From Chytriomyces cf. hyalinus JEL632 (lineage: Eukaryota > Chytridiomycota > Chytridiomycetes > Chytridiales > Chytriomycetaceae), in contig JAIWWG010000082.1 of NCBI GenBank assembly GCA_025435555.1, positions 1-64,000 on the forward strand: a DNA stretch of 64,000 nt. The letters are read 5' to 3'. Position 1 is the stretch's first letter. Every line of letters starts with the position of its first letter. The notes beneath the pieces are model-generated. The model saw nothing but the letters and a program-made list of their open reading frames with translations. It made no database searches and was not told the DNA's origin. Position numbers and translations under genes: made by a program. This document shows, one piece after another, positions 19,136 through 31,049 of the stretch.

Positions 19136-22100
19136 TCATTCTTGCTTTCGGAAAAAGTCGGGCATCATGCGAATCAGAGCACCCAACGGGAGTGTAATCA
19201 GCGCAACGCCAATGCAGAGAAGCCAGTCCATGCCGCCAAGACTGGTTGTTTTGAACACGACACCGCCAAACTGCACAATCACGACTTGCACAACCACCGA
19301 GCCTCCAACAATAATCATGAACAGTGGGTTTTTGTTCACGTTTTTGAAAATGTTCAATTCTGGGTAAAAAATAAGAAATTTGGGGTCAGTTGAAAGATAT
19401 TCCCAAGTGATGAGTATAAAAAAATGGCGCACCTTTTCCAATTACTCGGCAATTGATTTCGTTAAACAGCTGGCAGAACACAAACGTGTTAAACACAAGT
19501 GTTCCCATCACCGTGTACGAATCCGTAAAGTGGTCGGCTCCTTTGCCTTCCACCAACACGTCCATACCCCCGTCTATCCATGCAACTTTACCGCAGTACA
19601 AACCCAGACATGCTGCAATCTGGAATATCGACTGTCCGATAATCATTTTCCACATGTCATAGTTGATGAGCGAGTCGGATTTCCTTGCTGGAGGTCTGTT
19701 CAACAGTTCAGGAGTAGGCGGGTCCGTGGCCAGTGCCAACGCTGCAAACGTGTCCATAATCAAGTTGACCCAAAGTAACTGCACCGCCGTCAGCGCAGAC
19801 ATTGGAATCTTGCCTTCAGAAAAGATGGACGTGAGGAATGATGAAACCACCGTGAGAATGACTGCAACAATGTTGACAGTGAGCTGAAATTGTAAAAACT
19901 TGCGGACAGAGTCGTACACGGAGCGACCCCAAATAATCGCTTTGGTGAGGGATGCAAAGTTGTCGTCGAGGAGAATAATGTCGGATGCTTCTTTGGCCAT
20001 TTCTGTGCCGGCAATACCCATGCTGAAACCCACGTCGGCGGACTTTAATGCTGGGGCATCGTTGGTTCCGTCTCCAGTCACGGCAACAGTTTCTCCAAGG
20101 CGCTTCAAGTTGTTGACCAAAACTTGCTTGTCGAGTGGTGAAGAGCGGGCGAGCACGCGCAGTTGAGGCAGCACAATGTCCATCATTTCCGGGGTGAGTT
20201 TTCTGAAAGTGGGTCCATCCATCACAGCGTATTCGGGAAGAGCATCGCTGCTTGGCAGAATACCGGCATTTTTGGCAATAGAGCGTGCAGTGGTAATATT
20301 ATCTCCAGTAACCATGCGGACAACGACTCCGGCACGAATACAGTCGGCAACGGCAGCGGGAACTTCAGGACGGATAGGATCTTTGATACCAACGATTCCT
20401 CCAAGAATCAAGTTTGAGTCGTCACTTGCAGCCTCGGTTGCGTCTGCTGAGGTTTCCTCGTTCAAGATGATCTGGGGTCCAGAGTCAGAGGGGCCAGAAG
20501 CAAGAGGTTTGAAAGCAACGCAAATGGTACGTAGAGCGCATGAGGCCATAGTCTCAATCGCAGCTTCATACTCGGCGCGAACTGCATCCGTCATTGGGAC
20601 AACTTGACCCTCAGCGTTGACGTAGCGGTCGCAAAGCTTGACAACGAGCTCGGCAGCACCTTTACAAAAGAGCCAGTTGGTATCAGCCGCAGTTTGGGTC
20701 TGTCCAGCAAAGAGAACACTTTCAACGCCCGATCTCTGTTCCTGCGGCACATGGATGATTGTGCTCATTCTCTTACGGTCGGATGAAAAGGGGATGACTT
20801 CGACCACCTGGGAGTTGTCACGGTCCTGCTTGTACCCTCGACCGAGTTTCTGCGTGAATTCGAGGAGAGCAACTTCCGTCTTGGAACCAATAAATTCGGT
20901 TGCAGGTTTGCCGTCATCTTTGCGGGATTTTTTGTCTTTGCTGATGGCCTCGGTTTGGACAGCCACTGCGGCGGCTTGTTCGGCAGCGTCTGTGACAACT
21001 TCTTCGGCGGTGGAGTTGACGTTCATGGAGCGGGCAATGTGGTTCAGAACAGCGTCGGGAAGTCCGCTAAACGTGTCTGGCTGGATGGTGGCGTCGGCGT
21101 TGCGGACCGTGTTTTTGATGGCCTTGTCTGCGGTGCGTTTTGTAAACATGTCAATCAGGGCGGTTTCGTCGTTACTGTTGGTGCTCAGGTTCTCGGTTCC
21201 AAAGGGGCGGCATGCAATGACTCCCACAACCACAGTCATCTTGTTCTGGGTTAGAGTACCGGTTTTGTCACTGCAGATGGTGGTAGCGTTGCCCATGGTC
21301 TCACACGCCTTCAAGTGGCGGACGAGGTTGTTGTCTTTAAGCATCTTGAGAGTGGCGTGTGCAAGCGAGATGGTCACGGCAAGGGGAAGACCTTCCGGCA
21401 CTGCGACAACAACCAAAGTGATGGCAATGATAAAGAGGTTGATGATATCGTTGACAATCTTGACAACGCTTTTGCCGTCGTTGCGGTGGAAGATTCCGTA
21501 CAAAATAGCCAGGGCAACAAACATTCCCACAGCAATGTAAGTACCAAACTTGGCAATCACATCAGCAAGACCACCAAGCTTGAATTGAAGTGGGGTTGGT
21601 TCTGGCTCAGCGGCTTCAAGAGCGGCCATGAGACGCCCGTTCATGGAATTGCGGCCGGTGGCAATGACAACCATCCGGCCAACTCCATTCACAACCTTGG
21701 TTCCAGAAAACAGGAAAGGGTCGTTGACAGCGTCTTTGGTCAAGGTGACGGATTCGCCCGTCATGGCCGACTCGTCTGTGGAGACATTGAAAGCTTGGAT
21801 CACGAGTCCATCGGCGGGGAGGAGGTCACCCGCGTTGATGTGGCAAATATCTCCGACGAGAAGTTCTGTGGTTTTGATTTGGATGTTGGCACCGTTTCTG
21901 GTGACTTGGACCCGCGACAAGGAGCTCGAGAAGCTGCTGAGCTGCTGAAATTGAGACTGCTTGCGGTAGTCGTTGACAGAAGAAATCAGGACAATCACAA
22001 CCACTGTATGACACAGGTTATCAATACCAATTGCAAATTATATAAAAAAGAAAAGAAAAAAGAAAAACATGTTTTTTACCAGCAATGATGATTGCGAGAC

Positions 22101-22803
22101 CGTCAATGAAGCCGAGCGGGTCCTTGTCCTCGGCAAAAACACTCTTGTAGATGCCGATCGCCACTTCGGCAAACGCCGCAATCAAAAGAATAATAAGCGT
22201 GCGGTCCTTCAGCGCTTCCTTCGCGAAGTCCCAAAACGACCGCAGAACAGCGGCAGGCATAGTATTGTCGCCGAATGCAGCCGTTCTAGCGTCAAAAGGT
22301 TCGCTCAGGCCGTTTTCGGCATTGGACTGCAGCCGCTGGATGATTCCGGAAACACCGCCAAACGCAGACAACTTTTCAGGGCTTTTAGGGTCAATCATGT
22401 CGAGAATTTCGTCCGGAGTCAGTCCGAATGCAGCGGATGCAGTCCGAGGGACGGTGTCCATGTCGACAGCAGATTCCTTGACAAGGTCTACTTGGGAATG
22501 GAAAGAGACGGTGTCCACGTTGGAGATGTCGGAATGTGCGGTAAGCTTCCGGTTCAGCTGTGGCAGGAGTCAGTAATGCATGCGAGGGTTAAGCGATGGG
22601 AACAGACATACCCCGTCAAAGGGCGCCAGAGAGAAGGTGTCCCGCTGGGTGGAATCTGGGGCCAGCCAGTCTTTGGTTGGGTTATTCGTACTTTCGTTGG
22701 ATGCCATGGATAGAGGGTGTGCGCTTGATGGAGGAGAGACTCTGTCTGACAGGATGAAGGAGTTGGAGTTGCTTTCGTCCTGTCGGTGCGGCTGTGTGGC
22801 CAT
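19136..22803 (-). CDS. PMC1: P-type Ca2+-ATPase, PMCA/PMC1 type (vacuolar or plasma membrane calcium pump)
   Basis: Four exons on the minus strand, 22612-22803, 22080-22557, 19433-22003 and 19136-19359 (introns 54, 76 and 73 bp), encode 1,154 residues. In order it has membrane segments M1-M2, the actuator loop (AMTGESVTLTKD), M4 with VPEGLPLAVTISLAHA, the phosphorylation motif CSDKTGTLTQNKMTVV (Asp near residue 470), the KGAAELVVKLC nucleotide-binding region, and the hinge TGDGTNDAPALKSADVGFSM. The C-terminal helices include AVQLLWVNLIMDTFAALALA. It drives Ca2+ out of the cytosol into the vacuole or out of the cell at the cost of ATP. The short C-terminus (FRKQE after the last helix) leaves no room for a metazoan-type C-terminal calmodulin site. 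The alanine-rich insert at about 540-590 is not conserved in the family. Confidence 0.93.
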
Positions 22804-23680
22804 ATAAATATGCCTTCTGATTGGGTCCTTCTGATTGGTCAGATTCGCAACACAAAAATCGTTGAACTTCCCTTTCCGCAATTTAAAATTTTTTTAAATT
22901 ATGCCCGAACATTTCCAACCGGCCTGGTCCGAGAATGAGGTTGTGAAGTGCCCCGTGTTTGGTGTCAGAGCGCGTTCGCATTGCGGGCTAAAGCGAGTCG
23001 GTTGAGTGAGTGGATGAGTGGGTGGTCATAACTGGTTTATGTTCGATGCAGTCTTTCAAGGCGCGACTATCCCTCAGATATGCGTCCCTATCCAGCCTGC
23101 AACACAGACACGCGCCCCTATCCAACCAATACACAGACACGCGCATGGGATTCAACAACAGCAAAGTCAGTACATGCGCACTCTGACACCGCTGAACATT
23201 GCACTCACTTCTGTTGGCCTCTACTTAAATTCACCGGATTTTAAGTCACTCTATTTTTATTAACAACGACCTAAGCTTCAAACGAGCAGTTCCACAACGC
23301 GTTGGAAGACACATTCTGATTCGGAAGAATGATTCTAACGAATGAGGAAGGGAGAGAAATCTGTCGCAGAGGGCCAATCGGACTGAAGAGGGAGTGGGGT
23401 CTGTCACCTGCAAGTCAAGACCCACCATGGATAATCACCAAATCCAAGTCGCTTGGCCCCATCCAGCGCATGTCCCAGTGCAAGCAGGCGTGGATCGCGA
23501 GACAGGATGAGCATTCCCATTCGTGGATAGTTCATAAATGACAAACCTCTTCTTCAGTCTCAGCTCGCACAATGTCTTCCAATTTCGCTGGTTGGAAACT
23601 TGTGCCAGTTTCAGGAGATGGACAGCGCAATATTATTAATTTATGGATGAGCCGTAAATAAAGTATAAACCAATATAAAA
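22804..23680. other. Divergent intergenic region (calcium pump / dynamitin)
   Basis: 877 bp with no supported gene. It contains an AT-rich stretch (AATTTAAAATTTTTTTAAATT at about 22880-22900) and, close to the dynamitin start, AT-rich sequence (TATTATTAATTTATGG, then AAATAAAGTATAAACC). No RNA gene is recognised. Confidence 0.4.
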
Positions 23681-26091
23681 ATGAACAGCCTGCGACGCAC
23701 GGCCAACACTCGCCCGCTAGAGCTCGACACCAAAAATCGCGACTCGTACGTATTCGATGCAGACACCGTCAACACTGAACCCCCCGAATACACGCCCGTT
23801 GCCGAGCATGAGGACTACGTAGTCATCCGATCTTCGCTAGCCGCTGACTTGAACGTGGCTCTGATGCATCTGCCGGCGCAAAAGGGCACCGTTGATCCAC
23901 CTGATTTTTCAGGAGCCATCCGGGATATCCCAAGACCCGTTGTTGTGGTGGATGGCGCTGTTGCCGCTGCTGCTGCTGCTGGCATTGCTTTGGACGATAC
24001 ATTCGTGGGGTCAGATGGACGAGATAGAATTAAAGTGCATGGAAGTGTGCATGTCCGTGGTGGCGGTGGTGGTGCTGAGAAGGACGCTCATCCTCATATA
24101 CATCACATTGGTGAGGAGGACTCACGAGTGGAACGGCTGGCACGACTCATGCGCGAGGCAGCCCGATTGGAGGGAGTTGTGGCAGCGTTGAAGCAGCGCG
24201 ATGACGAGGCAGATGAGGAGCGGCGACGGGCTGAGAAGGCGGCGATTGAGGAGGCTGAACGCAAAAAGAAGGAGCGCATGATGGACGCATGGCTTTACTC
24301 GGACAGCAGCGATGATGAGAATGAAAAGAAAGAAGAGGACTTGGAAAAGGAACGAGAAATGGAGGTTTGTTTCTGTTCGTCTTCTCCTATCATTAAAACT
24401 AACCCTCATCAATATACACACAGGCTGCTGCGTTAAAAGCACAGCGGAAGGGTGTGTCGAACGCAAACATTCTGGCTGGCGTTCTCGATCTACAGCAGGA
24501 ACTTGTTAAAATTGCCGCCACAATCCGAGACTCGGCGCCTGTAAGGCCACTTGTTCTGGACCCAGAGCAATATGCAGAAAAGTCGTCGTCCATGGGCTCC
24601 GAATTCATGACCCACATTCAAACTAAAGGGTCCATGCTCCGCAACAAATTGGCCACCATTGCCGCAGACACGAGCGATACCATTTATACCGAAACTCAAC
24701 ATCAGCAGCAAACTGCCATTACAAACAAAAGCAGTAACAGCAATGCCGATTCTCATAATCAATTAAACAGCAAATCCTACCGTCGAGGGGGGCCTCTCGC
24801 GAGTTCGAATCCTTTATCCAGTTTGGGTCACATGGAAGCACCGCCGAGACATTTGCTGGGAATCACGACCGCGGATCCATCAGCACATCCTGTCATCCAC
24901 TATCAACTCCTTAACATCCCCGCGCAAGAAAAGCTGCCGCAGATTGCAAAGTTATACACGATTGAGTCTCGCCTCACGGGCCTTGAACGGCGCATTGGCA
25001 TGCACTACTTGAAAATGCATGACTCAACGCATCACGGCACCACCATCAATGCTGTCTTGCAGGAAAGCGACAGCGTTTTGGGAGCCCTGGATAAACTGGA
25101 TCATCAACTGAATATTGTTACGGACGTCAATGTAATGGCGAGCGTTGATATGGAAGTTCAGGGTGTCATCCAAGACATGACAAAGCTCCTGGATGTACGG
25201 CGGCATCAGGCTGAACTCACTGAAGGATACGGAGGTGGAAACTTGTTGGCAAATCTGCAGCAGCAACAGCAAAAACTAAAGGCTGCCGCCGCAGCTCTGA
25301 CAAACACAATGAAGGATCTAGAAAACGATCATGATTCAGATGATGAAGAAGTAGAAGAAGACGTGTCCGCGCCCCCCGCTGCCACTCCTAAACCCGCAGA
25401 AACCCCAACAACACCCACAACACCCACCAACCCTCGCCGACCGCTCAGCCAGTCAATGAAACGAGCAAGTCGACTCCTCTCCTCCCCAGCCAACAAACCC
25501 AACGCAGCCGCCGCCGCCGACGCCCAAGTTGCACACACAGCTCTGAAAGACTTGCAAAAGCAAACATCCGAAACGGAAACCGAAAAACGCGTGTTACAAT
25601 TATACACGCGCATCCACACACACGATGCTCTTGTTTCACAGCTTCCATACCTTGTTGCGCGGTTTTTTTCGTTACGGGCTGTGCATCTGCAAGCGAGCGA
25701 TCTCAGCGCGCGGTTGCAGCGCATCACGCAGGAGCAAATGAAAACTGTGGACGGTCTGCGCGGTGTTGAAGGCCTTTCGAAAGTTGTGGAGGATGGTATT
25801 CTTGCAAACGATAAAGCGGTCAAGGTTAATTTTGGGGCACTTGACTTGCGACTGGCCGAGTTGTTGAAGAGAGCGAACGGGGAACGGCGGGCAGCGGTCA
25901 AGGGCCCTGAGCTTGTTGGTGACAAAGGTCGTGTTGAAGGAGAAGATTGGGTCAATGTTGGGACCGAAGAAAGTGGTCATTTGTTCAGTGAGCTGCAAGC
26001 TGCGGAAGGCTTGCAGAGGAATTTGACCGGGAAAAGTAGTCGTGGTCCAAGTCCTGTGAGGAGTGACGGTGGATATGAGGTGAATCTTTGA
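23681..26091 (+). CDS. Dynactin subunit 2 (dynamitin, p50/Jnm1-like)
   Basis: Two exons, 23681-24364 and 24424-26091 (59-bp intron), encode 783 residues. The N-terminus has the dynamitin pattern: a YVFDADTVNTEPPEYTP segment equivalent to the YxTxDVPE motif, followed by SSLAADLNVALMHL and DFSGAI. The rest is coiled coil: an Arg/Glu helix at about 145-225, then LTGLERRIGMHYLKMHD and long heptad stretches ending in RFFSLRAVHLQASDLSARL, all as in the family. Dynamitin holds the dynactin shoulder to the Arp1 filament for dynein transport. The protein is about twice the usual length because of low-complexity inserts (Pro/Thr-rich TPTTPTTPTNP, poly-Ala, Gln-rich). The assignment rests on motif order and coiled-coil layout, not on a search. 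Confidence 0.68.
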
Positions 26092-26386
26092 TGTCGAAGT
26101 CCAGTAAAAACAATCATACCATTACACGCACTAAAGATGGAAAGTAGATTTATTTAAATTCAAACAATGAAAAGAAACCACAGGAGTGAGTGATGGGCAG
26201 GCGGAGCAGGGAATGAGTATTATAAAATGAGAACAAAACAGTCACAATGACAACTTGCGGAACAAGAAAGCAAAGGGACAAACAAAAAAAATTGAAACAA
26301 GAAATGGCGACAAATAATAAGGGCCAACTGACCCCACACACACCCACAACAATTCGATATTCACAATTTTGTTTTCTTTTCCCTCC

Positions 26387-28156
26387 TTAAATATCAAAGG
26401 CCCACAGTTCCAACGACTGCACGACAAACTCTGATTTTCGTGATAACTGCTCATTATTGAACGTTTGGCATGGCCCGCTGTGTCCATTGTACAGGTCTTG
26501 ATCAATCCACAGGCCGAAATGACCCTCACTGCAATATTTTGAATCAGTAAACTTCCGACATGCACGGAAGAAAAAAACCCAATCACCCGCCGCCAAGAGC
26601 AATGAAATGCGCTTCACCCAAGACCAAGTAGTCGTTCGCGCCAGTTGCTTTAAACACAGAAACTTCCGGAAGAACAGGCTCAGGCGTATCAGTTTGGGAT
26701 GAGTCAGAGTGTGATGATGGTGGTGGAACTTTCACTTTGAACAAGAAGCTACCAAAAATAAAAATAAAATAAAAACAGAAACAAAATCAAAAAAACAATA
26801 AGAAACAGATGTGCGTGACCAAAAAAAACTAAACAGGAGCCACTCACCATGATCCGTTCCCAAAGTACCCATGTTGCACTCTAAACGCTTCATTGGCAAA
26901 CGCGCCAAAAGTACACCCATCCGAGTCTTTGATAACAAGGAGCACCGGGTTGGACAGCCCGGCTTGTGACTCGCATTTGTGGTATAATGTGTTGAGAGAG
27001 ATTCCATGGTGATCTAGGGAGTAGATGAGGCGCCAAGCGGAGGCCTCGCGATGGAGCGGCGAAAGGTGCGGGCGAATCTAATTTTTTTTTTTCACAGAAA
27101 GGTGCAAACCACTGTTGAATGATTCGGCGAAAAAAAAAACCGTTGGTAAATCCATACCAGCGCAGCAACTGCAGCGGATAAAATTGTTTGAGCCTTATCC
27201 GGGAGATCAGGTTTCAGCAATTTCACAGGCCGTGTTGCAGTGGCCAGATCAAGCAGTGAGTCGCGTTCTTGGCGCGTGGCTGAAGAAAGCGAATTGGATG
27301 GAAGTGGTGTTGGGGATACGAACCACGCCGACGATGCATTTGTCGGCAGCGAGGATGATGTGTCTTTATGCGCCTGCGGTGCCGTGAAGAAGGAGCGGCC
27401 AAATGAGAATAAGGAGGCCGCGATTCCGGGTGACGTGGAATTTGGTTGCGAGTTTGAGTACGTAGCTGAGGATGCCGATGACGCCGAAGACGATGATGCA
27501 GCCGCAGGAATGGAAATGGCAGGTGAGATGGAGGATTGATTCATGGGCGAGGAGAGATCGATCATTGAGTGTTTGGTGGCAACCATTTCAATGTGAATTG
27601 GGTCCGGATCTTTTTCCCCATGCAAAACTTCAACGGGCGTCTTCGAAGGATGCATTTGAGGAGACGGTGAGGTAGATTTGTTGGAATACGCGTCGTCATC
27701 AGCGAGCGACACGCTGAGCAGCTGCCAAAGAAAGTTGCCCAAAGTGCCCGGCGCTTGATCAGGATCGTGAGCAGGATTTGCGGAAGAAATAGAAGTATTA
27801 TCCGCGTGACTTTGTTGCGTTGGATTTGGATTTGAGCGTTGGGCAATTTGATCAGCTTCAGTTGGAGTGACTGACAATGAGTCATCGTCAGTTCTGCGGA
27901 CAGGCGCAATATCGCCCGAAACAAGACCAGCGCTGACTGCGACTACTTCGTGTGCAGCATTGACGCTGTCAATGGGCGGTGGATACGCGGCCGCAGAAAG
28001 TGCCTCCTCACCAGAGTCCACCGAGACGTTGGTGTGGGTGACTGGACCAGCTCCAGATATTTCGCCCGTCATCCACGGCTCGGCGTTTGTTGTTACGGCC
28101 GTGTTAATTTCCACGTTTATGTTTGTGTTGGTTGGTGTGTTTGTTGCGTCCTCCAT
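26387..28156 (-). CDS. TLDc-domain protein (OXR1-like)
   Basis: Four exons on the minus strand, 27158-28156, 26848-27077, 26587-26748 and 26387-26528 (introns 80, 99 and 58 bp), encode 510 residues. The N-terminal 320 residues are Ser/Pro/Asp-rich and disordered. The C-terminal TLDc domain is clear once spliced: SAWRLIYSLDHHGISLNTLY, SNPVLLVIKDSDGCTFGAF, HGYFGNGSC-FLFKV, then ALGGGEGHFGLWIDQDLYNG, TFNNEQLS and the terminal VQSLELWAFDI. TLDc proteins of the OXR1/NCOA7 type protect against oxidative stress and bind the vacuolar H+-ATPase. No LysM or GRAM domain is seen. It is divergently paired with the ASNSD1-type gene, with only 39 bp between the start codons. Confidence 0.88.
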
Positions 28157-28195
28157 TTTGCAGCAAATATATAGCGATTTTCCGGTTGAGAGCGA
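28157..28195. promoter_or_regulatory. 39-bp bidirectional inter-start region
   Basis: The start codons of the TLDc gene (28156, minus) and the ASNSD1-type gene (28196, plus) are only 39 bp apart. The spacer reads through an AAATATATAG TATA-like core. Each gene's 5' UTR must be very short, or the transcription units overlap head to head. Confidence 0.55.
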
Positions 28196-30881
28196 ATGTG
28201 TGGGATTCTGTTCAGATCCAGGGCTGCCAGCATCGGGGCAGACCGAATGGGTGTGGCTCGAGCGAATCAGGAAGCGCTGTGGAGACAGCTGCGTGCAGCG
28301 GTGGCCAAGCGTGGTCCAGACTGGCAGCGGGAGATGGAGTACTCTGGTGAGAGTGTCGGTCTTGGAGAACATGGGAAGGAGAGTAGAAGCAGTAGGACTG
28401 ATGGCGAGGAAGCTTTCTATTCAACGCATCCGTTTGACATGTCCGTGTTCTCGTCGGTGCTCCATCTCCGAGGCCCACGTCTCGTCCCGCAACCAGTCAT
28501 CCGCACCCACGTCCAGGGAACTAGTTCGTCTCATTCGTTTCTTTGCTGGAACGGTGAGCTTTTTGCCGACTCGAATGACCCAAGCGCAATGAATGTAAGA
28601 AGAAAGCGCTCCCACTCCATACCCCACCAACCTTCTCAACCATTTGAACGCAGGTACCACTTGGCTCGAGTGACACCGAAATCTTGGCCCATATCCTGTT
28701 CGATGTTGCCACGGGGAATACGTTCAAAGCAACTCTGCTGGGCACTCTTTCGCGTTTGCGCGGGCCGTGGGCCATTCTCGTGTTCGACGCGCCATCTTCA
28801 ACCTTGTATTTCGGAAGAGACTTTCTCGGCCGAAGATCTATGCTCGCGCATTTTCCTGATCAAGTTGATCCATCGTTTTACATTTCATCCGTGTCAGCCG
28901 GCACCAGTGTCCATCGAAACGCAATTCAAACAAATGCTCCTACAGCTGACAATGATGACGCGTTGAGTAATGGTTCCAGAGATGATGATGTCCGGTGGGG
29001 AGATTCTCAGTCTTTCTGGCATGAGGTTCCGGCGAATGGAGTTTATTCCATCTGTTTCAACGATTTGGATCCGTCGCATTCACGAGAAGTACGGAGCGTT
29101 ATTCAACCTGGCTATTTATTTTTATTTATGTTGTTTATTTTTATTTTTGTCTTCAGAGCTTCCGAAAGCACTTGGTACATATTCCTTGGTCTCGAACCGG
29201 CGATTCTGCTCTAGAGCAAACATTGGTACAAAAATACCAAATGTTTTGAATTACGTGTTTGCTCACACTGCTTTCGATCGCATGCGCAGACATGTCCTGC
29301 AAATGATACCCTCAACACCGAAATCCCGAACTTAGATCCAATCTCACTCGGCACCTCTCTTAACACCCCCGACACGCTTTTGAAAGTTCCTTTGCCTACC
29401 ACAGCCGAATCCATCGAAGCCCTCGAGGCAGCCAAAAGCCTTCTTTCCGCGTCTGTGAAAGCGCGTATCGAAACCATTCCTCGCATGCACCAGATTCAGC
29501 TTCAAAAATACATCTCCGATACACTCAACGAACCAACAAGCATCGATGCCGGCGCTGAACCGCTCGCAATTCTCTTTTCCGGTGGCTTGGATTGCATGAT
29601 TTTGGCGGCACTTGCAGCGCAGCATTTTGGAGATTCTGGCGCTGTGATTGACTTGTTGAATGTGGCGTTTGATAACCCTCGTGTTCGAAACGCTGCTGCA
29701 AAGACGCGTGCGGCACTCGATGAAGCAAAATCCAAAAAGCTCAAGAAAGACAAAAGGAAAAAGAAAACGAACCCGGTTGAATTGGATCACGTGGTTGACA
29801 AAGAGGCGGCGGAAGATGCCGCTTTAAGCAACATGACCAACGGGGACGAGTTGGAAAACTTGACTTTGGATCAAGAAGCTCAACCAAATTTATACCCATC
29901 GCATTTGTTTGCCGTTCCTGATCGAAAAACTGGTTTGAAAGGCTACGAGGAGCTCAAATCGGTGTATCCCCACGTTACTTGGCGGTTCGTAGAAATTGAT
30001 GTGGCTTACGAAGAAGCGCAAGAAATGAAGCCGCATATTATGGAGTTGATGCATCCGTTGGAAAGTGTCATGGATCTGGTGTGTGCTGCTTTGTTGTCAT
30101 GCCGACGTGTCGATAAATTCAATTGTTTGCAACTAACTTTGCTGTATGATGCCATCAGAGCATAGCGCTTGCATTCTGGTTTGCTTCTCGCGCTGCTGGG
30201 TCTGTGGTGCGTGCTAATGGGGTGAGTCCTATTCAATGGCTGTGCGCAGATCATAAAAACCGTCGAAACTATAGGATCGCGTTGCTTACAAGTCAAAAGC
30301 AAAAGTACTTCTCAGTGGGCTTGGAGCAGATGAGCAGTGCGGAGGTGAGATGTCTTGGATAAAAGACACGAAATCCAAATTTGAAATCATGGATAATGCT
30401 TGAATCAGGTTACAACCGGCATCGCAAAAGCTTTGATTCGAGCGGATGGCAGGGACTGATTTTGGAGCTTCAAAAAGACGTTTCTCGAATAAGTAAACGA
30501 AATTTAGGAAGAGATGATCGAATCGTGAGTGATCACGGACGAGAAGTAAGCTTTTTTTTATATCGATGCATGAAGAAAAATAGCTGGGGTATATTTCTAT
30601 GCCGGTCTTTATTTTCTGATTCATTTTTTTGTACATCCTTCCAGATCCGATTTCCATACCTGGCTGAATCGGTTGTGTCCATGCTGTCAAAGCTCCCTGT
30701 GCATCTCAAAACAGATCCGCGACTCCCACGCGGGGTTGGAGACAAGCTTATCTTGCGGCAAATGGCGGTCTCGTTGGGATTGGATCGAGCAAGCGTGGAA
30801 GCTAAGCGAGCGGTTCAGTTTGGTGCCAGAACCGCGAAAATGGAGGATGGAAGGGAAAAGGGTGACATGAAGCTGGCGTAA
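28196..30881 (+). CDS. Asparagine synthetase domain-containing protein 1 (ASNSD1-like)
   Basis: Eight exons, 28196-28594, 28654-29088, 29157-29225, 29290-30078, 30159-30221, 30293-30344, 30409-30545 and 30645-30881, give 726 residues with all phases closing. It begins MCGIL, so Cys2 is the expected class II glutamine amidotransferase nucleophile, with RGPD and FLCWNGEL following. The C-terminal synthetase half has the PP-loop ILFSGGLDCMIL, then LSGLGADEQCGGYNRHR and the ASNSD1-specific end DRIVSDHGREIRFPYL, LPRGVGDKLILRQ and KRAVQFGARTAKME. A Lys-rich insert follows the PP-loop, as in relatives. ASNSD1 proteins are related to asparagine synthetase, but their substrate is not established. A tandem AATAAATAAA lies after the stop. 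Confidence 0.92.
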
Positions 30882-31049
30882 ATTTTGGACTCCTCAAATA
30901 AATAAACAAACAAATGACACAATATTGGCTTGGGCAGATCGATGCATCGACGTGGGTGCTGCAGTGTTAGTTGTCCAGAAGTTCAAAATTTACGCATTTC
31001 GTTTTTTCTCTTTTCGCAATAAAAAAAAAAAAAAGAAACGCACACAAAA

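Noticed and set aside
20638-21540. 300-codon plus-strand frame antisense to the calcium pump
   Set aside because: It is the reverse complement of a strongly conserved P-type ATPase exon and shows no domain of its own.
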